The notes below the pieces were generated by a model. That model did no database searches, had not been told where the DNA came from, and saw only the letters and a list, made by a program, of their open reading frames with translations. The translations under genes were made by a program, and so were the position numbers. Positions 21,590 to 35,909 of a stretch of DNA of 64,000 nt are shown here, in pieces (the first letter of the stretch is position 1; every line of letters starts with the position of its first letter). The stretch is from Stomorhina lunata. Taxonomy: Eukaryota; Arthropoda; Insecta; Diptera; Rhiniidae. The stretch lies in NCBI GenBank assembly GCA_933228675.1, contig OW121742.1:18652877-18716876 (forward strand). Direction: 5' to 3'.

Positions 21590-24162
21590 ATATATTTTTA
21601 AATTTTACGCCAAAAATGTTCCTATCCAAATTTTATACCGAAAATTTATCTATAAAAATATTATGTCGAACATTTTTCATTAAAATTTTATACCCAAAAA
21701 TGTTTCTATAAGAATTTTATACCGAAAAATTTGTCTATAAAAATTTTATACTGAAATTTTTTCTATAAAAATTTTATAACGAAAATTTTTCTGTAAAAGT
21801 TTTATACCGAAAAATTTTCTATAAAAATTTTATAACGAAAATTTTTCTGTAAAAAATTTTAACGAAGTTCTTTTTTATTAAAATTTTATACCGAAAATTT
21901 TTCTATAAAAATTTTATACCGAAAATTTTTCTAAAAAAAATTTATATAAAAAATTTTTCTGTAAAAATTTTAAAACAAAAATTTTTCTATAAAAATTTGA
22001 TACTGAAAATTTTCTATGAAAATTGTATACCAAAAATTTATCTATAAAAATTTTGTACCCAAAATTTTTCTATAAGCATTTTTCTGTATCAATTTTATAC
22101 CCAGAATTTTTCTTTTAAAATTTTATACCCAAAAATTTTATAACGAAGATTTTTCTATAAAAATTTTTTACTAAAATTTTATATCGAAAATTTTTCTATA
22201 AATTTTATACCTAAAAACTTTTCTATAAAAATTTTATACCTAAAAATTTTTTTATTAAAATTTTATACCGAAAATTTTTCTGTAAAAATTTTATTCCGAA
22301 AATTTTTGTATAAAAATTTTATACCGAAAATTTTTGTATTTAAATTTTATACCGAAAATTTTTGTATAAAAATTTTATACCGAAAATTTTTGTATAAAAA
22401 TTTTATACCGAAAATTTTTCTATAAAAATTTTATACCCAAAATTTTTCTATAAAAATTTTATACCCAAAATTTTTCTATAAAAATTTAATAGCGAACATT
22501 TTTCTATAAAAATTTTATACCGAAAATTTTTCTATTAAAATTTAAACCGAAAATTTTGCTATAAAAATTTTATACCGAAAATTTTTTTATAAAAATTTTG
22601 TACCGAAAATGTTTCTATAAAAATTTTATACCGAAAATTTTTCTACAAAAATTTTATACCGAAAATTTTTCAATAAATATTTTTTATCGAACATTTTTCT
22701 GTAAAAATTTATTAAAATTTTATACCGAAAATTTTTCTGTAAAAATTTTATACCGAAAATTTTTCTGTAAAAATTTTATACCGAAAATTTTTCTGTAAAA
22801 ATTTTATACCGAAAATTTTTGTATAAAAATTTTATACCGAAAATTTTTCTATAAAAATTTTATACCCAAAATTTTTCTATAAAAATTTTATACCCAAAAT
22901 TTTTCTATAAAAATTTAATAGCGAACATTTTTCTATAAAAATTTTATACCGAAAATTTTTCTATTAAAATTTAAACCGAAAATTTTGCAATAAAAATTTT
23001 ATACCGAAAATTTTTTTGTAAAAATTTTGTACCGAAAATGTTTCTATAAAAATTTTATACTGAAAATTTTTCTATAAAAATTTATACCGAAAATTTTTCT
23101 ATAAAAATTTGATACTGAAAATTTTCTATGAAAATTGCATACCAAAAATTTTTCTATAAAAATTTTATACCCAAAATTTTTCTATAACAATTTTTCTATA
23201 TCAATTTTATACCCAAAATGTTTATATAAAAATTTTGTACTGAAAATTTTATATCGAAAATTTTTCTATAAATTTTATACCTAAAAATTTTTCTATAAAA
23301 ATGTTGTACCTAAAAATTTTTCTAAACAAAATTTATACCGAAAATCTTTTGTAAAAACTTTATACCGAAAATTTTTTGTAAAAACTTTACCGAAAATTTT
23401 TGTATAAAAATTTTATACCCAAAATTTTTCTTTAACATTTTATAACGAAAATTTTTCTATAAACATTTTATACAGAAAATTTTTCTATACAAATTTAATG
23501 TCGAAAATTTTTCTTTGATACAGAAAATTTTTTTTTATACCCAAAATTTTATATCCAAAAATTTTATAACGAAGATTTTTCTATAAAAATTTTATACTAA
23601 AATTTTATATCGAAAATTTTTCTATAAATTTTATACCTAAAAATTTTTCTATAAAAATTTTATACCTAAAAATTTTATACCGAAAATTTTTCTGTAAAAA
23701 TTTTATACCGAAAATTTTTCTGTAAATATTTTATAATGAAAATTTTTCTGTAAAAATTTTATACCGAAAATTTTTGTATACAAATTTTATACCCAAAACT
23801 TTTCTATAAAAATTTTATGCCCAAAATTTTTCTATAAAAATTTTATAACGAACATTTTTCTATAAAAATTTTATACCGAAAATTTTGCTATAAAAATTGT
23901 ATATCGAAAATTTTTCTGTAAAAATTTTATACCAAAAAATTTTATACCGAAAATTTTTCTATAAAAATTTTATACAGAAAATTTTTCCAGAAAAATTTTA
24001 TATAGAAAATTTTTCTATTAAAATTTTATACCAAAAAAAAAAAAAATAAAAATTTTGTACCGAAAATTTTTCTATAATAATTTTATACTGAAAATTTTTC
24101 TATAAAAATTTTATACTGAAAATTGTTCTATGAAAATTTTATACCGAAAATTTTTCTATAAA
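21590..24162 (-). repeat. 28-bp minisatellite D (CGGTATAAAA type)
   Basis: About 90 units of 28 bp; on the minus strand the shared core TTTTTATAGAAAAATTTTCG followed by GTATAAAA. Long-range duplications inside it include a block around 22,383-22,630 repeated with an offset of about 429 bp near 22,803-23,060 (anchor AGCGAACATT at 22,491 and 22,920), and diverged repeats of 22,015-22,125 near 23,110-23,215 and of 22,140-22,215 near 23,568-23,640. Frames in it are not genes. Confidence 0.95.
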
Positions 24163-25654
24163 GAGATGTAAACTTTTCTTCGTTTCTCCCTTTATGTGTT
24201 AGTAAATGATATTGACAAGACTGAAAATATCTAAAATGGAATTTTTTGCTATTTCTTGTTAATTTGATAACAGTTTCTGCTGTTTTGTATTTCTTTTTAA
24301 ATATATATAATTTTTAATAATAATTTTCATATAAATATGAAGAAAAAAGTGATTAAAATACTTTAGAAGAAAAGGGAAAATTATATAGATATTGATTAAA
24401 TTCAAGGGAGTGTTTTCTTATTTAATATGAAAATATAAAGAAATTTTTTTAAGAATTTTATTTAAATATTTGCTTAATAACAAACTTTTTTTTTATGAAT
24501 TTTATAAAATAAAATATCATCATAAATTTTGGAGCTGCTTAAGTAAGAAATTTCGAAATTATCTTTGAAGGAATTAATTTGATAAGAATTATTTGCATAT
24601 TCATTTATTCAAATTTATTAAAAATTTAAAATTACTGAAATTGTCTTTAATAATTTATTGCTTTAATTTCAAAGCAATAAATAATAAAATCATTCAATTT
24701 TTATTTATTACTTATTTAATTTAAGAGATAAAATTTTGTTTTGTTTTTTCTAAATTATTCATAAGAATTTACGTTTTAGTTTTATTATCTTTGAACAAAA
24801 ATATTCCAATTTACTTTGAAGAAAATTCTTGGAAAATTGCCAATAGATAGTACGACTAGATAAATAAAATGAATTGAATTTGCTTATAAATTGGAGCCAA
24901 TAATTGTATAACAATTAAAAATTGAAGACATTGTTAAATAATCAAAATGTAATTATACCTATATTTGATATAAATTGTATTTGATAGATAGAAAATTTAT
25001 TTAAATACAATATTTGCCCAAAAATGTGAATCATATACAAATCAAAATTTTTACCAACATCAATAAAATTTTGTCGTTTTGAAAAAATTTCGTTATAATA
25101 ATGAAATTTCTTAAATAACACAGAAATTGCTTAATTTTTATTGAAAATCCTTAAAATCTTTAAGCGTGTGTATTCAAATTTAAAATTTTCCTACTTTTTT
25201 ACTATTTTTGATATTTTTAAATTTGTGAAATTTCGTCATATTTACGAAATTTTTTCATATTTACAATTTTTTTTCATTCTAACAAAATTCAACTTTTTTC
25301 AAACTTATTAATTCAGATTATGAAAATTTTTTAATATCATTATTTTTTAATATTTATACTAAGGATTGCATTAGAATCCCAAAGTTAAAAAACTTCTATC
25401 GTCTTAAGGTCTTTTTGTTTTGAATGATGAAATTTTTTAACCATTATATCATGTTTTGTTATGATAAAATGTCTTTAATTAACAGATATTTTTTTTATTA
25501 AATTTAGAAAATATTGATAACTTTCCCTAAAATCTAGTGACTTTTTTTCAAACCAATGAAATTTCGGTAAACTGACGTAATCATCTAAAATAAAAAGAAA
25601 AATTTCTTAAGAACCAATAATAATTTTTACTTAAATAAAAATGCATACACGTTT
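24163..25654. other. unique A+T-rich spacer, nothing recognised
   Basis: Very A+T-rich sequence between arrays D and E, which carry the same unit type in the same orientation. It may have been inserted into, or grown between, two halves of one array, but no element ends or target duplication are visible. Confidence 0.5.
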
Positions 25655-28443
25655 ATAAAAAAATGTCTATAAAAATTTTATTCCTAAAAATTTTATACCG
25701 AAAATTTGTCTGTAAAAATTTTATACCGAAAATTTTTCTGTAAAAATTTTATATCGAACATTTTTCTATAAAAATTTTATACCCAAAATTTTTTTATAAA
25801 AATTCTATACCGAAAATTTTTCTGTAAAAATTTTGTATCTAAAATTTTTCTATGAAAATTTTATACCGAGAATTTTTCTATAAAAATTTTATAACGAAAA
25901 TTTTTTTTATAAATATTTTATACCCAAAATTTTTTAATAAAAATTTTATACCCAAAATTTTTCTATAAAAATTTTATACCTAAAATTTTTCTATAAAAAT
26001 TTTATAACGAAAAATTTTCTATAAAAAATTTATACTGAAAATTTTCTATGAAAATTTTACACCGAAAATTTTTCTATAAAAATTTTACACCGAAAATTTT
26101 TCTATAAAAATTTTGTACCAAAAATTTTTCTATAAAAATTTTATACCGAAAATTTTTCTATAAAAATTTTATACCGAAAATTTTTTTACCAAAAATTTTT
26201 CTGTAAAAATTTTATAACAAAAAATTTTTAAAAAAAAATTTTATGCCGAAAATTTTCTATAAAAATTGTGTACCGAAAATTTTTCTATAAAAATTGAATA
26301 CCGAAAATTTTTTTTATAAAAATTTGAAAACCGAAAATTTTTTTATAAAAATTTTATAACAAAAATTTTTCCACAAAAATTTTGTACCGAAAACTTTTTT
26401 ATAAAAATTCTATGCCCACATTTTTTCTGTAAACATTTTATACCCAAAATTTTTCTATAAAATTTTTATAACGAAAAGTTTTCTATAAAAATTTTATACC
26501 GACAATTTTTTTGTAAAAATTTTATACCAAAAATTTTTTTATACAGATTTTATACCGAAAATTTTTCTATAAAAATTTTATACCGAAAATTTTTCTATAA
26601 AAAATTTATACCGAAAATTTTTTTATAAAAATTTTATACCGAAAATTTTTCTATAAAAATTTTATACCGAAAATTTTTTTATAAAAATTTTATACCGAAA
26701 ATTTTTCTATAAAAATTTTATACCGAAAATTTTTCTGTAAAAATTTTGTACCGAAAAGTTTTCTATAAAAATTTTATACCGAAAATTTTTCTATAAAAAT
26801 CTTATACCGAATATTTTCTATAAAAATTTTATAACGAAAATATTTCTATAAAAATTTAATTCCCAGAAATTTTTCTATAAAAAATTGATACCGAAATTTT
26901 TTTATAAATATTTTATACCAAAAATTTTTGTATAAAAATGTTATACCCAAAATTGTATAACGAAAGTTTTTCTATAAAAACTTTTTACCGAAAATTTTTT
27001 TTATAAAAATTTTATACCAAAAATTTTTCTATGAAAATTTTATATCAAAAATTTTTTATAACTATTTAATACTGACATTTTTTCTTTAAAAATTTTATAC
27101 CGAAAATTTTTCTGTAAAATTTTTTTACCTAGAATTTTTCTATAAAAATTTTATACCGAAAAGTTTTCTATAAAAATTTGATACCGAGATTTTTTCTATC
27201 AAAATTTTGTACCGAAAATTTTTCTATAAAAAATTGTATACCGAAAATTTTTCTTTATAAATTTGATGCCGAGATTTTTTCTATTAAAATTTTTTACCGA
27301 AAATTTGTCTATAAAAATTTTATACCGAAAACTTTTCTATAAAAATTTTATAACGAAAATATTTTTTATTCAAATTTTATGCTGAAATTTTGTCTATAAA
27401 AATTTTATACCGAAATTTTGTCTATAAAAATTTTATACCGAAATTTTTTCTAAAAAAATTTTATGCCCAAAATTTTTCTGTAAAAATTTTATGCCCGATA
27501 ATTTTTCTATAAAAATTTTATAACGAAAGTTTTTCTATATAAATTTTGTACCAAAAATTTTTTTACAAAAATTTTATACTGAAAATTTTTCTATGAACAT
27601 TTGATACCCAAAAATTTTCTATAAAAATTTTATACCGCAAATGTTTCTATTAAAATTGTATATACATAATTTTTCTATAAAAATTGTATACCAAACATTT
27701 TTTTTATAAAAATGTTATACCCAAAATTATTCTATAAAAATTTGATACCAAAAATTTTTCTATAAAAAATTTCTACCGAAAATTTCTCTGAAAAATTTTG
27801 TACCCAAACATTTTTCTATAAAAATTTTATACTGAAAATTTAATGCCGAAAATTTTTTTATAAAAATTTTATAACCAAAACTTTTTTATAAAAATTTTAT
27901 ACTGAAAATGTTTCTACAAAAATTTTATAACGAAAAGTTTTCTATGAAAATTTTATAACGAAAATTTTTTTATAAAAATTTTATAACGAAAATTTTTATA
28001 TACATAGTAATTTTATATCGAAATTTTTTCTATAACAATTTTATACTGAAAATTTTTTATAAAAATTTTATACCGAAAATTTCTCTGTAAAAATTTTGTA
28101 CCCAAACATTTTTCTATAAAAATTTTATACTGAAAATTTTTCTATTTAATTTTATAATGAAAATGTTTCTATAAAATTTTATACTGAAGATTTTTCTGTA
28201 AAAATTTTATAATGAAAATTTTTCTGTAAAAATTTTATACCGAAAATTTTTCTATAAAAATTGTATACCAAAAATTTATCTGTAAAAATTTTAAACCAAA
28301 AATTTTCTGTAAAAATTTTATAACCAAAATTTTTCTATAAATATTTTGTACCGAAAATTTTTTTATAAAAATTGTAGACCGAAATTTTTTTTAAAAAAAT
28401 TTTATACCGAAATTTTTTTTAAAAAAATTTTATACCGAAAATT
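25655..28443 (-). repeat. 28-bp minisatellite E (same unit as D)
   Basis: Same unit and orientation as array D. Units are most uniform at about 26,560-26,800 (alternating TTTTTCTATA and TTTTTTTATA) and more diverged on both sides. Private letters vary between CCGAAAA, CCAAAAA, ACGAAAA and CCCAAAA. Confidence 0.95.
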
Positions 28444-29899
28444 AATACATGAAAGACCGTGTTCATGCAGATAAACCTTTAAATCTTCGTTTTTAAAAAA
28501 TTGTCTATTAAAAAAAAAATTCTATTAAAAATTATAAAATTTTTAATAGAAAATTTTTCGTTATAAAAATTTTGTGTAGAAATTTTTTAAAAATTGTATT
28601 CAAGATGAAAAGTTTTCCGTTATAAAAACTATATACAAAATTTTTTATTATAAAACTTTTCAGATCAGTTTTTTTAATGAAGGGCAAATAGATCATGCAA
28701 CAAAAGTTATATCTAATTTAAGATAACATAACATTTCGTAGCGCTCACTCAAATAAAAAATAAACAAATTAATCTATGTCATCTTTTGGAAAAAATGATC
28801 CATAATTAACTCCATCATCTTTAAGATTCGTAACGATCATCACCATGATTATTGTCAAGCTTCCTACGCACGATTTCATATCTCAAAAAAATATAATTGA
28901 TTTTGGTTTTTATTATCTATCTAATTTTTTTTTAATGCAAGAAATCAAATATGTACTTAAAATATTATAATGGAAATTATTATTATATTAATTATGTTTA
29001 TGTTAAAAAGCTAAAATTGAAATATTTCGTTTTTTCTTTCTTCTGTTATTTGTTGTTAGTGATCTAGACTTTGGAGTTAAAAATTAACTGATCTGACACT
29101 GATATTCCATCAAGACGAGCGAGAGTTTTTAAAGAGGTTGGCGTTTTATTTATGATTTGTAAATTAAAGGTAAAAAATGGATGTTTTTTTTCATTATATC
29201 TAATTGAAATTAGACATTCAGTCTAATAGAGAGGAAGAATCTCTAACAGCAGCAGACAAAACAGACACTCGGTTTGGTTGCTTGCTAATACTAACAAATG
29301 ACTGAACATTAGATTTTGTTTCTAATCCACAATTTTCTATTATTTTTATTAAATATGATGAGTATTACAATGATTTTTTCTGAGTTGTAATTTATATTTA
29401 GTTTCATTTACGAGGCGTTAGATTTGATTTTTTTTCCTCTGTTGTTTGTAAGTTTAAATCTTTTGGTTACTTGAATCTGAAGTTAACTCTTGTCTGCTGC
29501 CGTGTGGGCGTTACGGGCGCGTTAGGTTTGCAGACACAATCCGAAGAAAAAAACTTAATTTTAATATTATTTTTAATCATCATTGTAACATCTTTTCTGT
29601 GATGATTGATTAAAAATTGTGAATGAACAAAAACAATTTTTACATATAAACAAATTGGCCCATTCATTAAATTTATGTTTGGAAAAATTGTTTTCGTAAA
29701 ACGGTAAATTTTATTATTCATTTCATTGAAATTAATCAAAATTTTCGTTTTGCTTTTTTTTTCTCAAATTTATCATTGAATTATGATAAGTAAGCCACCC
29801 TGAAAGGTCTATACAAGTAAAATTGTACATAGATTTTAATTCAATTAGATTTTAAAATAAATTTCACTTTAAGTTTTTTTTTTTATTCTATTTCAAATT
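28444..29899. other. unique spacer, nothing firm
   Basis: Starts with a few minisatellite fragments (to about 28,680), then A+T-rich DNA. A G+C-rich patch at 29,490-29,545 ('gccgtgtgggcgttacggg') stands out. A 90-residue minus-strand frame over it has no recognisable domain. Confidence 0.5.
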
Positions 29900-31510
29900 T
29901 TCAATCTAAAATTTTTATATAGAAAAATTTTCGGTGTAAAATTTGTATATAAAAAATTTTCAGTGTAAAATTTTTATATAGAAAAATTTTCAGTGTAAAA
30001 TTTTTATACAGAAAAATTTTCAAGATTAAATTTTTATAAAGAAAAATTTTCTGTATAAAATTTTTATAGAAAAATTTTCGGTGTAAAATTTTTATATAGA
30101 AAAATTTTCGGTGTAAAATTTTTATATAGAAAAATTTTCGGTGTAAAATTTTTATATAGAAAAATTTTCGGTGTAAAATTTTTATATAGAAAAATTTTCG
30201 GTGTAAAATTTTTATATAGAAAAATTTTCGGTGTAAAATTTTTATATAAAAAAATTTTCGGTGTAAAATTTCTATATAGAAAAATTTTTGGTGTAAAATT
30301 TTTATATAGAAAAATTTTCGGTGCAAAATTTTTATATCGGAAAATTTTGGTGTAAAATTTTTATATAGAAAAATTTTCGGTGTAAAATTTTTATATAGAA
30401 AAATTTTCGGTGTAAAATTTTTATATAGAAAAATTTTCGGTGTAAAATTTTTATATAGAAAAATTTTCGGTGTAAAATTTTTATATAGAAAAATGTTCGG
30501 TGTAAAATTTTTATATAGAAAAATTTTCGGTGCCAAATTTTTATATCGGAAAATTTCGGTGTAAAATTTTTACATAGAAAAATTTTTGGTGTAAAATTTG
30601 TATATAGAAAAATTTTTGGTGTAAAATTTTTATATAAAAAAATTTTCGGTGTAAAATTTTTATATAGAAAAATTTTCGGTTTAAAATTTTTATATAGAAA
30701 AATTTTCAGTGTAAAATTTTTATATAGAAAAATTTTAGGTGTAAAATTTTTATATAGAAATATTTTCGGTGTAAAATTTGTATATAGAAAAATTTTCGGT
30801 GTAAAATTTTTATATAGAAAAATTATCGGTGTCAAATTTTTATATAGAAAAATTTTCGGTGTAAAACTTTTATAGACAAATTTTCGGTTAAAATTTTTAT
30901 AGACAAATTTTGGGTGTAAAATTTGTATATAGAAAAATTTTTGGTGTAAAATTTTTTTATAGAAAAATTTATATAGAAAAATTTTAGGTGTATTTTTATA
31001 TAGAAAAATTTTCGGTGCAAAATTTTTATATAGAAAAATTTTCGGTGCAAAATTTTTATATAGAAAAATTTTCGGTGCAAAATTTTTATATTGAAAAATT
31101 TTCAGTGTAAAATTTTATATAGAAACATTTTCGGCGTAAAATAGAAAAATTTTCGTTGTAAAATTTTTATATAGAAAAATTTTCGGTGCAAAACTTTTAT
31201 ATAAAAAAATTTTCGGTGTAAAATTTTTATAGACAAATTTTCCGGGTAAAATTTTTATAGATAAATTTTCGGTGTAAAATTTTTATAGAAAAATTTTCCT
31301 TGTCAAATTTTTGAGAAACATTTTCGGTGTAATATTTTTATAGAAACAATTTTAGGTGAAAAATTTTCTTTGTTAAATTTTTATAGAATTTTCGTTGCAA
31401 ATATTTGGTAGACAATTTTTCGGTGTAAAATTTTTTTGTAAAAAAAAAAATTAGGTTAAACATTTTTATAGAAAAATTTTCGGTATAGAATTTTCTTTGT
31501 TAAATTTTTA
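29900..31510 (+). repeat. 30-bp minisatellite F (CGGTGTAAAA type)
   Basis: Units of 30 bp: TTTTTATATAGAAAAATTTT (one extra TA relative to the 28-bp core), then CGGTGTAAAA. Because 30 is divisible by three, the minus strand stays open for 82-211 residues (Pro-Lys-Ile-Phe-Leu-Tyr-Lys-Asn-Phe-Thr repeats). That is a period effect and not a protein. Very uniform at 30,060-30,330 and 30,360-30,530; it degrades after 30,880 with 28-bp and truncated units. Confidence 0.95.
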
Positions 31511-31895
31511 TAGAAAAATTTAACAATGAAAATTTTTTTATAAAAATTTAATAACGAAATTTTTTTATAAACCGAAAATTTTTCTACAAAAATACGCCGA
31601 AATACTTAACAAAGAAAATGTTTCAATAAAAATTTGACAGCGAAAATTTTTCTATAAAAATTTGACAATTAAAATTTTTCAATAAAAATTTGACAAGAAA
31701 ATTTTTCTATTAAAATTTAACACCGAAAATTTTTTATGAAAATTTAACAGCGAACATTTTTTTATGAAAATTTAACAACCAACATTTTCTAATAAAAAAT
31801 TAACAACGAACATTTTTCTAAAAAAATAACGAAAATTTTTCTATAAAAATTTTATAATGAAAATTTTTCTTCAATATTTTGTAACGAACATTTTT
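31511..31895 (-). repeat. inverted block within the F/G minisatellite
   Basis: About 13 units run in the opposite orientation to both neighbours (AACAACGAAAATTTTTCTATA). Both switches of orientation (near 31,510 and 31,893) fall inside the A/T palindromic core (TTTTTATAGAAAAATTT and TTTTTCTATAAAAATTTT), leaving no foreign bases at the joints. Confidence 0.88.
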
Positions 31896-34210
31896 CTATA
31901 AAAATTTTCGGTGCAAATTTTAAAGAAAATATTTAGGTGTAAAATTTTTGTAAAAAATTTTTAGGTGGAAAATTTTTGTTGTAAATATTTAATAGACAAA
32001 TTTTCGGTATAAAATTTTTGAGAAAAATTATAGTTGTCAAATTTTTAGAGAAACATTTTCGGTGTAAAATTTATATAGAAAAATTATCATTGTCAAATTT
32101 GTATAGAAAAGATTTCGTTGATAAAATTTTAATAGTAAAAATTTCGTTGTTAAAATTTTTATAGAAAAATTTGCGTTGTAAAAATTTTAATAGAAAAATT
32201 TTCGTTGTCAAATTTTTATAGAAAAAGTTTTGTTGTTAAATTTTTATAGAAAAAAATTCGTTGTTAAATTTAGAAAAGTAAAATTTTCGTTGTCAAATTT
32301 TGAATGAAAAATTTTCGTAGTTAAACTTTTATAGAAAAATTTTCGTTGTAAAATGTTTATACAATTATTTTCTTTGTTTAATTTTTATCGAAAAATTTTC
32401 GATGTTAAAATTTTTATAGAAAAATTTTCGTTGTTAAATTTTTATAGAAAAATTTTCGTTGTTAAATTTTTTTAGAAAAATTTTCGTTGTTAAATTTTTT
32501 TAGAAAAATTTTCGTTGTTAAATTTTTTTAGAAAAATTTTCGTTGTTAAATTTTTTTAGAAAAATTTTCGTTGTTCAATTTTTATAGGAAAATTTTCGTT
32601 GTTAAATTTTTATAAAAAATTTTTTGTTGTTTAATTTTTATAGAAAAAATTTTTAAGAAAAATTTTCGTTGTTAAATTTTTATAGAAAAATTTTCGCTCT
32701 TAAATTTTATAGAAAAATTTTCGTTGCTAAATTTTTATAGAAAAATTTTCGTTGTTCGTGTTTTTAAAGAAAAATTTTCGTTGCTAAATTTTTGTTAATT
32801 TTCGTTGTAAAATGTCATAGAATTTTCGTAGTCAAATTTTTATAGAAATATTTTTGGTGGAAAATTTTTGTTTCTTTATTTATAATTACAAAAATTTTCG
32901 TTATTTAAATTTTATAGAAAAATTTTCGTTGTCAAAATTTTATAAGAAAAATTTTGTTGTCAAATTTTTATAAAAAAATTTTCGTTGTTAAAATTTTCAT
33001 AGAAAAATTTTTTTGTCAAATTTTAATAGAAAAATTATGTTGTTAAATTTTTTTTATAAAAATTTGTGTTATAATTTTTTTATTGAAAAAATTTTCTGTA
33101 TAAAATTTTTATAGAAAATTTTTCGATAAAAATTTTTATAGAAAAATTTTCGTTGAAAAAATTTAAAGCAAAATTTTCGTTTTAAAATTTATCTAGGAAA
33201 ATTTTCGCTGTAAATTTGTATAGAAAAATTTTCGTTGTAGAATTAAAATATTAAGTAATGTTCATTGTAAATTTTTAAATGTAGACAAATTTTCGTTGTA
33301 AAATTTCATAGAATTTTCACAGTCACATTTTTATAAAAATATTTTTGGTGGAAAATTTTTGTTTCTTTATTTATAATTAGAAAAATTTTCGTTTTTTAAA
33401 TTTTATTGAAAAATTTTCTTTGTCAAAATTTTATAAGAAAAATTTTGTTGTTAAATTTTTATAAAAAAATTTTCATTGTTAAATTTTTATAAAAAAATTT
33501 TCATTGTTAAATTTTTATAAAAAAATTTTCGTTGTTAAAATTTTGATAGAAAAATTTTTTTTTTTTGTTAAATTTTAATAGAAAAATTATGTTGTTCAAT
33601 TTTTTTTTAATAAAAATTTGTGTTATAAAATTTTTATTGAAAAAATTTTCGGTATAAAATTTTTATAGAAAAATTTTCATTATAAAATTTTTCGTTATAA
33701 AATTTTTTTAGAAAAATTGTTATTTTTTTTTTTGTAGAAAAATGTTCGTTGTTTATTTTTTATAGAAAAATGTTCGTTGTTAAATTTTCATAGAAAAATT
33801 TTGCTGTTAAATTTTCATCAAAAATATTCGGTGTTAAATTTTTATAGAAAAATTTTCTTGTCAAATTTTTATAGAAAAATTTTCGTTGTCAAATTTTTAT
33901 AGAAAAATTTTTGTTTTCAAATTTTTATAGCAAAATTTTCGGTGTCAAATTTTAATAGCAAAATTTTCGTTGTTAAGTTTTTATAGAAAAATTGGCGGTG
34001 TGAAAATATTACAAAAAAAATGTTCGGTGTGAAGTTTTTATAAAAAAAAAATTTCGTTATTAAATTTTTATAGAAAAATTTTCGATGTTAAATTTTAATA
34101 GAAAAATTTTCTTTTTTGAAAAAATTTTCGTTCTTAAAATTTAATGAAAAAAAAGTAGTTCTAAATTTTTTTAGGAAAAATGTTCGTTGTTAAATTTTAG
34201 TAGAAAAATA
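31896..34210 (+). repeat. 28-bp minisatellite G (CGTTGTTAAA / CGTTGTCAAA type)
   Basis: Shared core followed by TTGTTAAA or TTGTCAAA; closest to arrays C and H. A segment with unusual units (including 'gtttctttatttataatta') at about 32,799-33,125 is repeated at about 33,287-33,680, offset about 488 bp. It ends in A-rich sequence near 34,210. Confidence 0.93.
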
Positions 34211-35789
34211 AAAAAATAAAAAAAAAATTTGACATAAAATTCTAATACAAAATCTTCTTGTCAATCCAAAAAAAAAGCTGCAGTTAGAAAATTGAAATAC
34301 TGCCGAGTAATGGGTTATTGGGATGAAGATCAATAATAATTTTCACATAAATGCTATGTTGTTCTTTTGTTAGAAACATCTTGTTGTAAAGATGTCTTAC
34401 ATAAAATTTTCTAAACACCTTTTAGGTGAGAGTCATGGTGATCACTGATCATAAAATAATCAAAAAAACAAAATTCAAATTGAAAAAAAGCAAGCGATCA
34501 TCGAAGTGAAATGTTTATTTAAACAAGATTTTTATTTGAAGTGTTTTACCATCATCAGCTCATTAAGACGCACTGGGAAATCATGTCGGAATAATGAACC
34601 AGAACGACGAAAATCGTAATCACCGAATTTCAAAATTATACAAAAAATCCATATAAAATGTTTAAAGCACGCGCTAAATATTAAAAATCATGTTTTATAT
34701 AAGTGGAACTAATATGAGATGATCTTCTAATTGTTTTCCAACTCAACATGAACTTTTTTTTAACTATTCAAACTTTCAGACTCACTTGAGGTCTTTAAGT
34801 GTCAGATGTTGTTGTTTTTTGAGGATTTTCAAATGATCATCATCATTCATAAATGTTGATAGGGTTTGATTGTTTTATTTGATTTTTAAGTGAAATTCAA
34901 TAATCAAAAATTAAAAAATGGTGGTATTTCGTAATTTTGAATGAAAAAATGAATGAAAATTAAATGTTAAGAAAATTTATTTTACATATGTATATCCAGG
35001 TGTTGAAAAAAACTGATGTTTTTTAATTGTTTTCAGGTCATAAGTCAAAAATATCATAATGAATTGCCTTAAATTTTGAAGCGTGGGTTTTGCTTACACA
35101 TCTTGAGACATGATTTTTATCAAGGTTTTAATTGATACATTTATTTATGTAATAAAAAGTTATTGATGGATTTCGAATATGTTATTAGTCAAATTGTAGA
35201 AATATTGAAGAAAAAATATTTTAACCCCAATTGAACGATTTTGTGTAACAACACGCCAACATAAATGAATCAAATTTTTAATTACAGGAACCTTCCACCT
35301 CCGAATATTCGCAGAAATCACTAACCTTATGGAATTTAGATGTTTATATTTTTATGAAAAATCTTGATTTATTAATTTACGTATTTTTTCAAAATTAGTA
35401 CATTAAAACCCTAATGAAATATGGCTGGCGTCTCATCGAATTTGCCTGTCCCCAATATTTAACATGAATGTTAAATTCCCTTCTAATGACTTTTAATAGA
35501 ACCAAAATATTTACATAGAAGATACATTCGAAGACTGGCATGAGTTTGTCATTACATTGCTAAAAACATAGACAAATATTTTAATAGAAAATATACAGAG
35601 AAGAACAATTTGAGAGCAAATGTATATCGAAAACTTTAGCAGGAAAAGATTCAAATTTAAAGATTTTCCACATAAAACAAATGACAAAAATTTGAATAAA
35701 AAAAATTTTTGTAACGAAAACTTCTATGAAATTTGTCTGAAAGTTTTCTACACAAAATTCTAAAATGTTCAATAAAAATGTTTCTAAAA
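34211..35789. other. unique A+T-rich spacer, nothing recognised
   Basis: No tandem order except a few array-like words after 35,570. Overlapping TGATCA-type words occur ('gtgatcactgatcat', about 34,438; 'atgatcatcatcat', about 34,832). No gene, RNA or mobile element could be supported. Confidence 0.55.
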
Positions 35790-35909
35790 AATATAATATT
35801 TGAAATGTTTCTATAAAAATTGTATATCAAAAATTTTTCTATAAAAATTTTATATTAAAAATTTTTCTACAAAAATTTTATATCAAAAATTTTTCTGTAA
35901 AAATTTTAT

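Noticed and set aside
29901..31080. Minus-strand frames of 82-211 codons with a ten-residue repeat
   Set aside because: The unit of array F is 30 bp, a multiple of three, so the frame stays open. Codon content is simply the repeat sequence.
34545..34565. TCATCAG (CTGATGA on the minus strand) as another hammerhead core
   Set aside because: No stem II, no GAAA at the required distance and no stem I partner.
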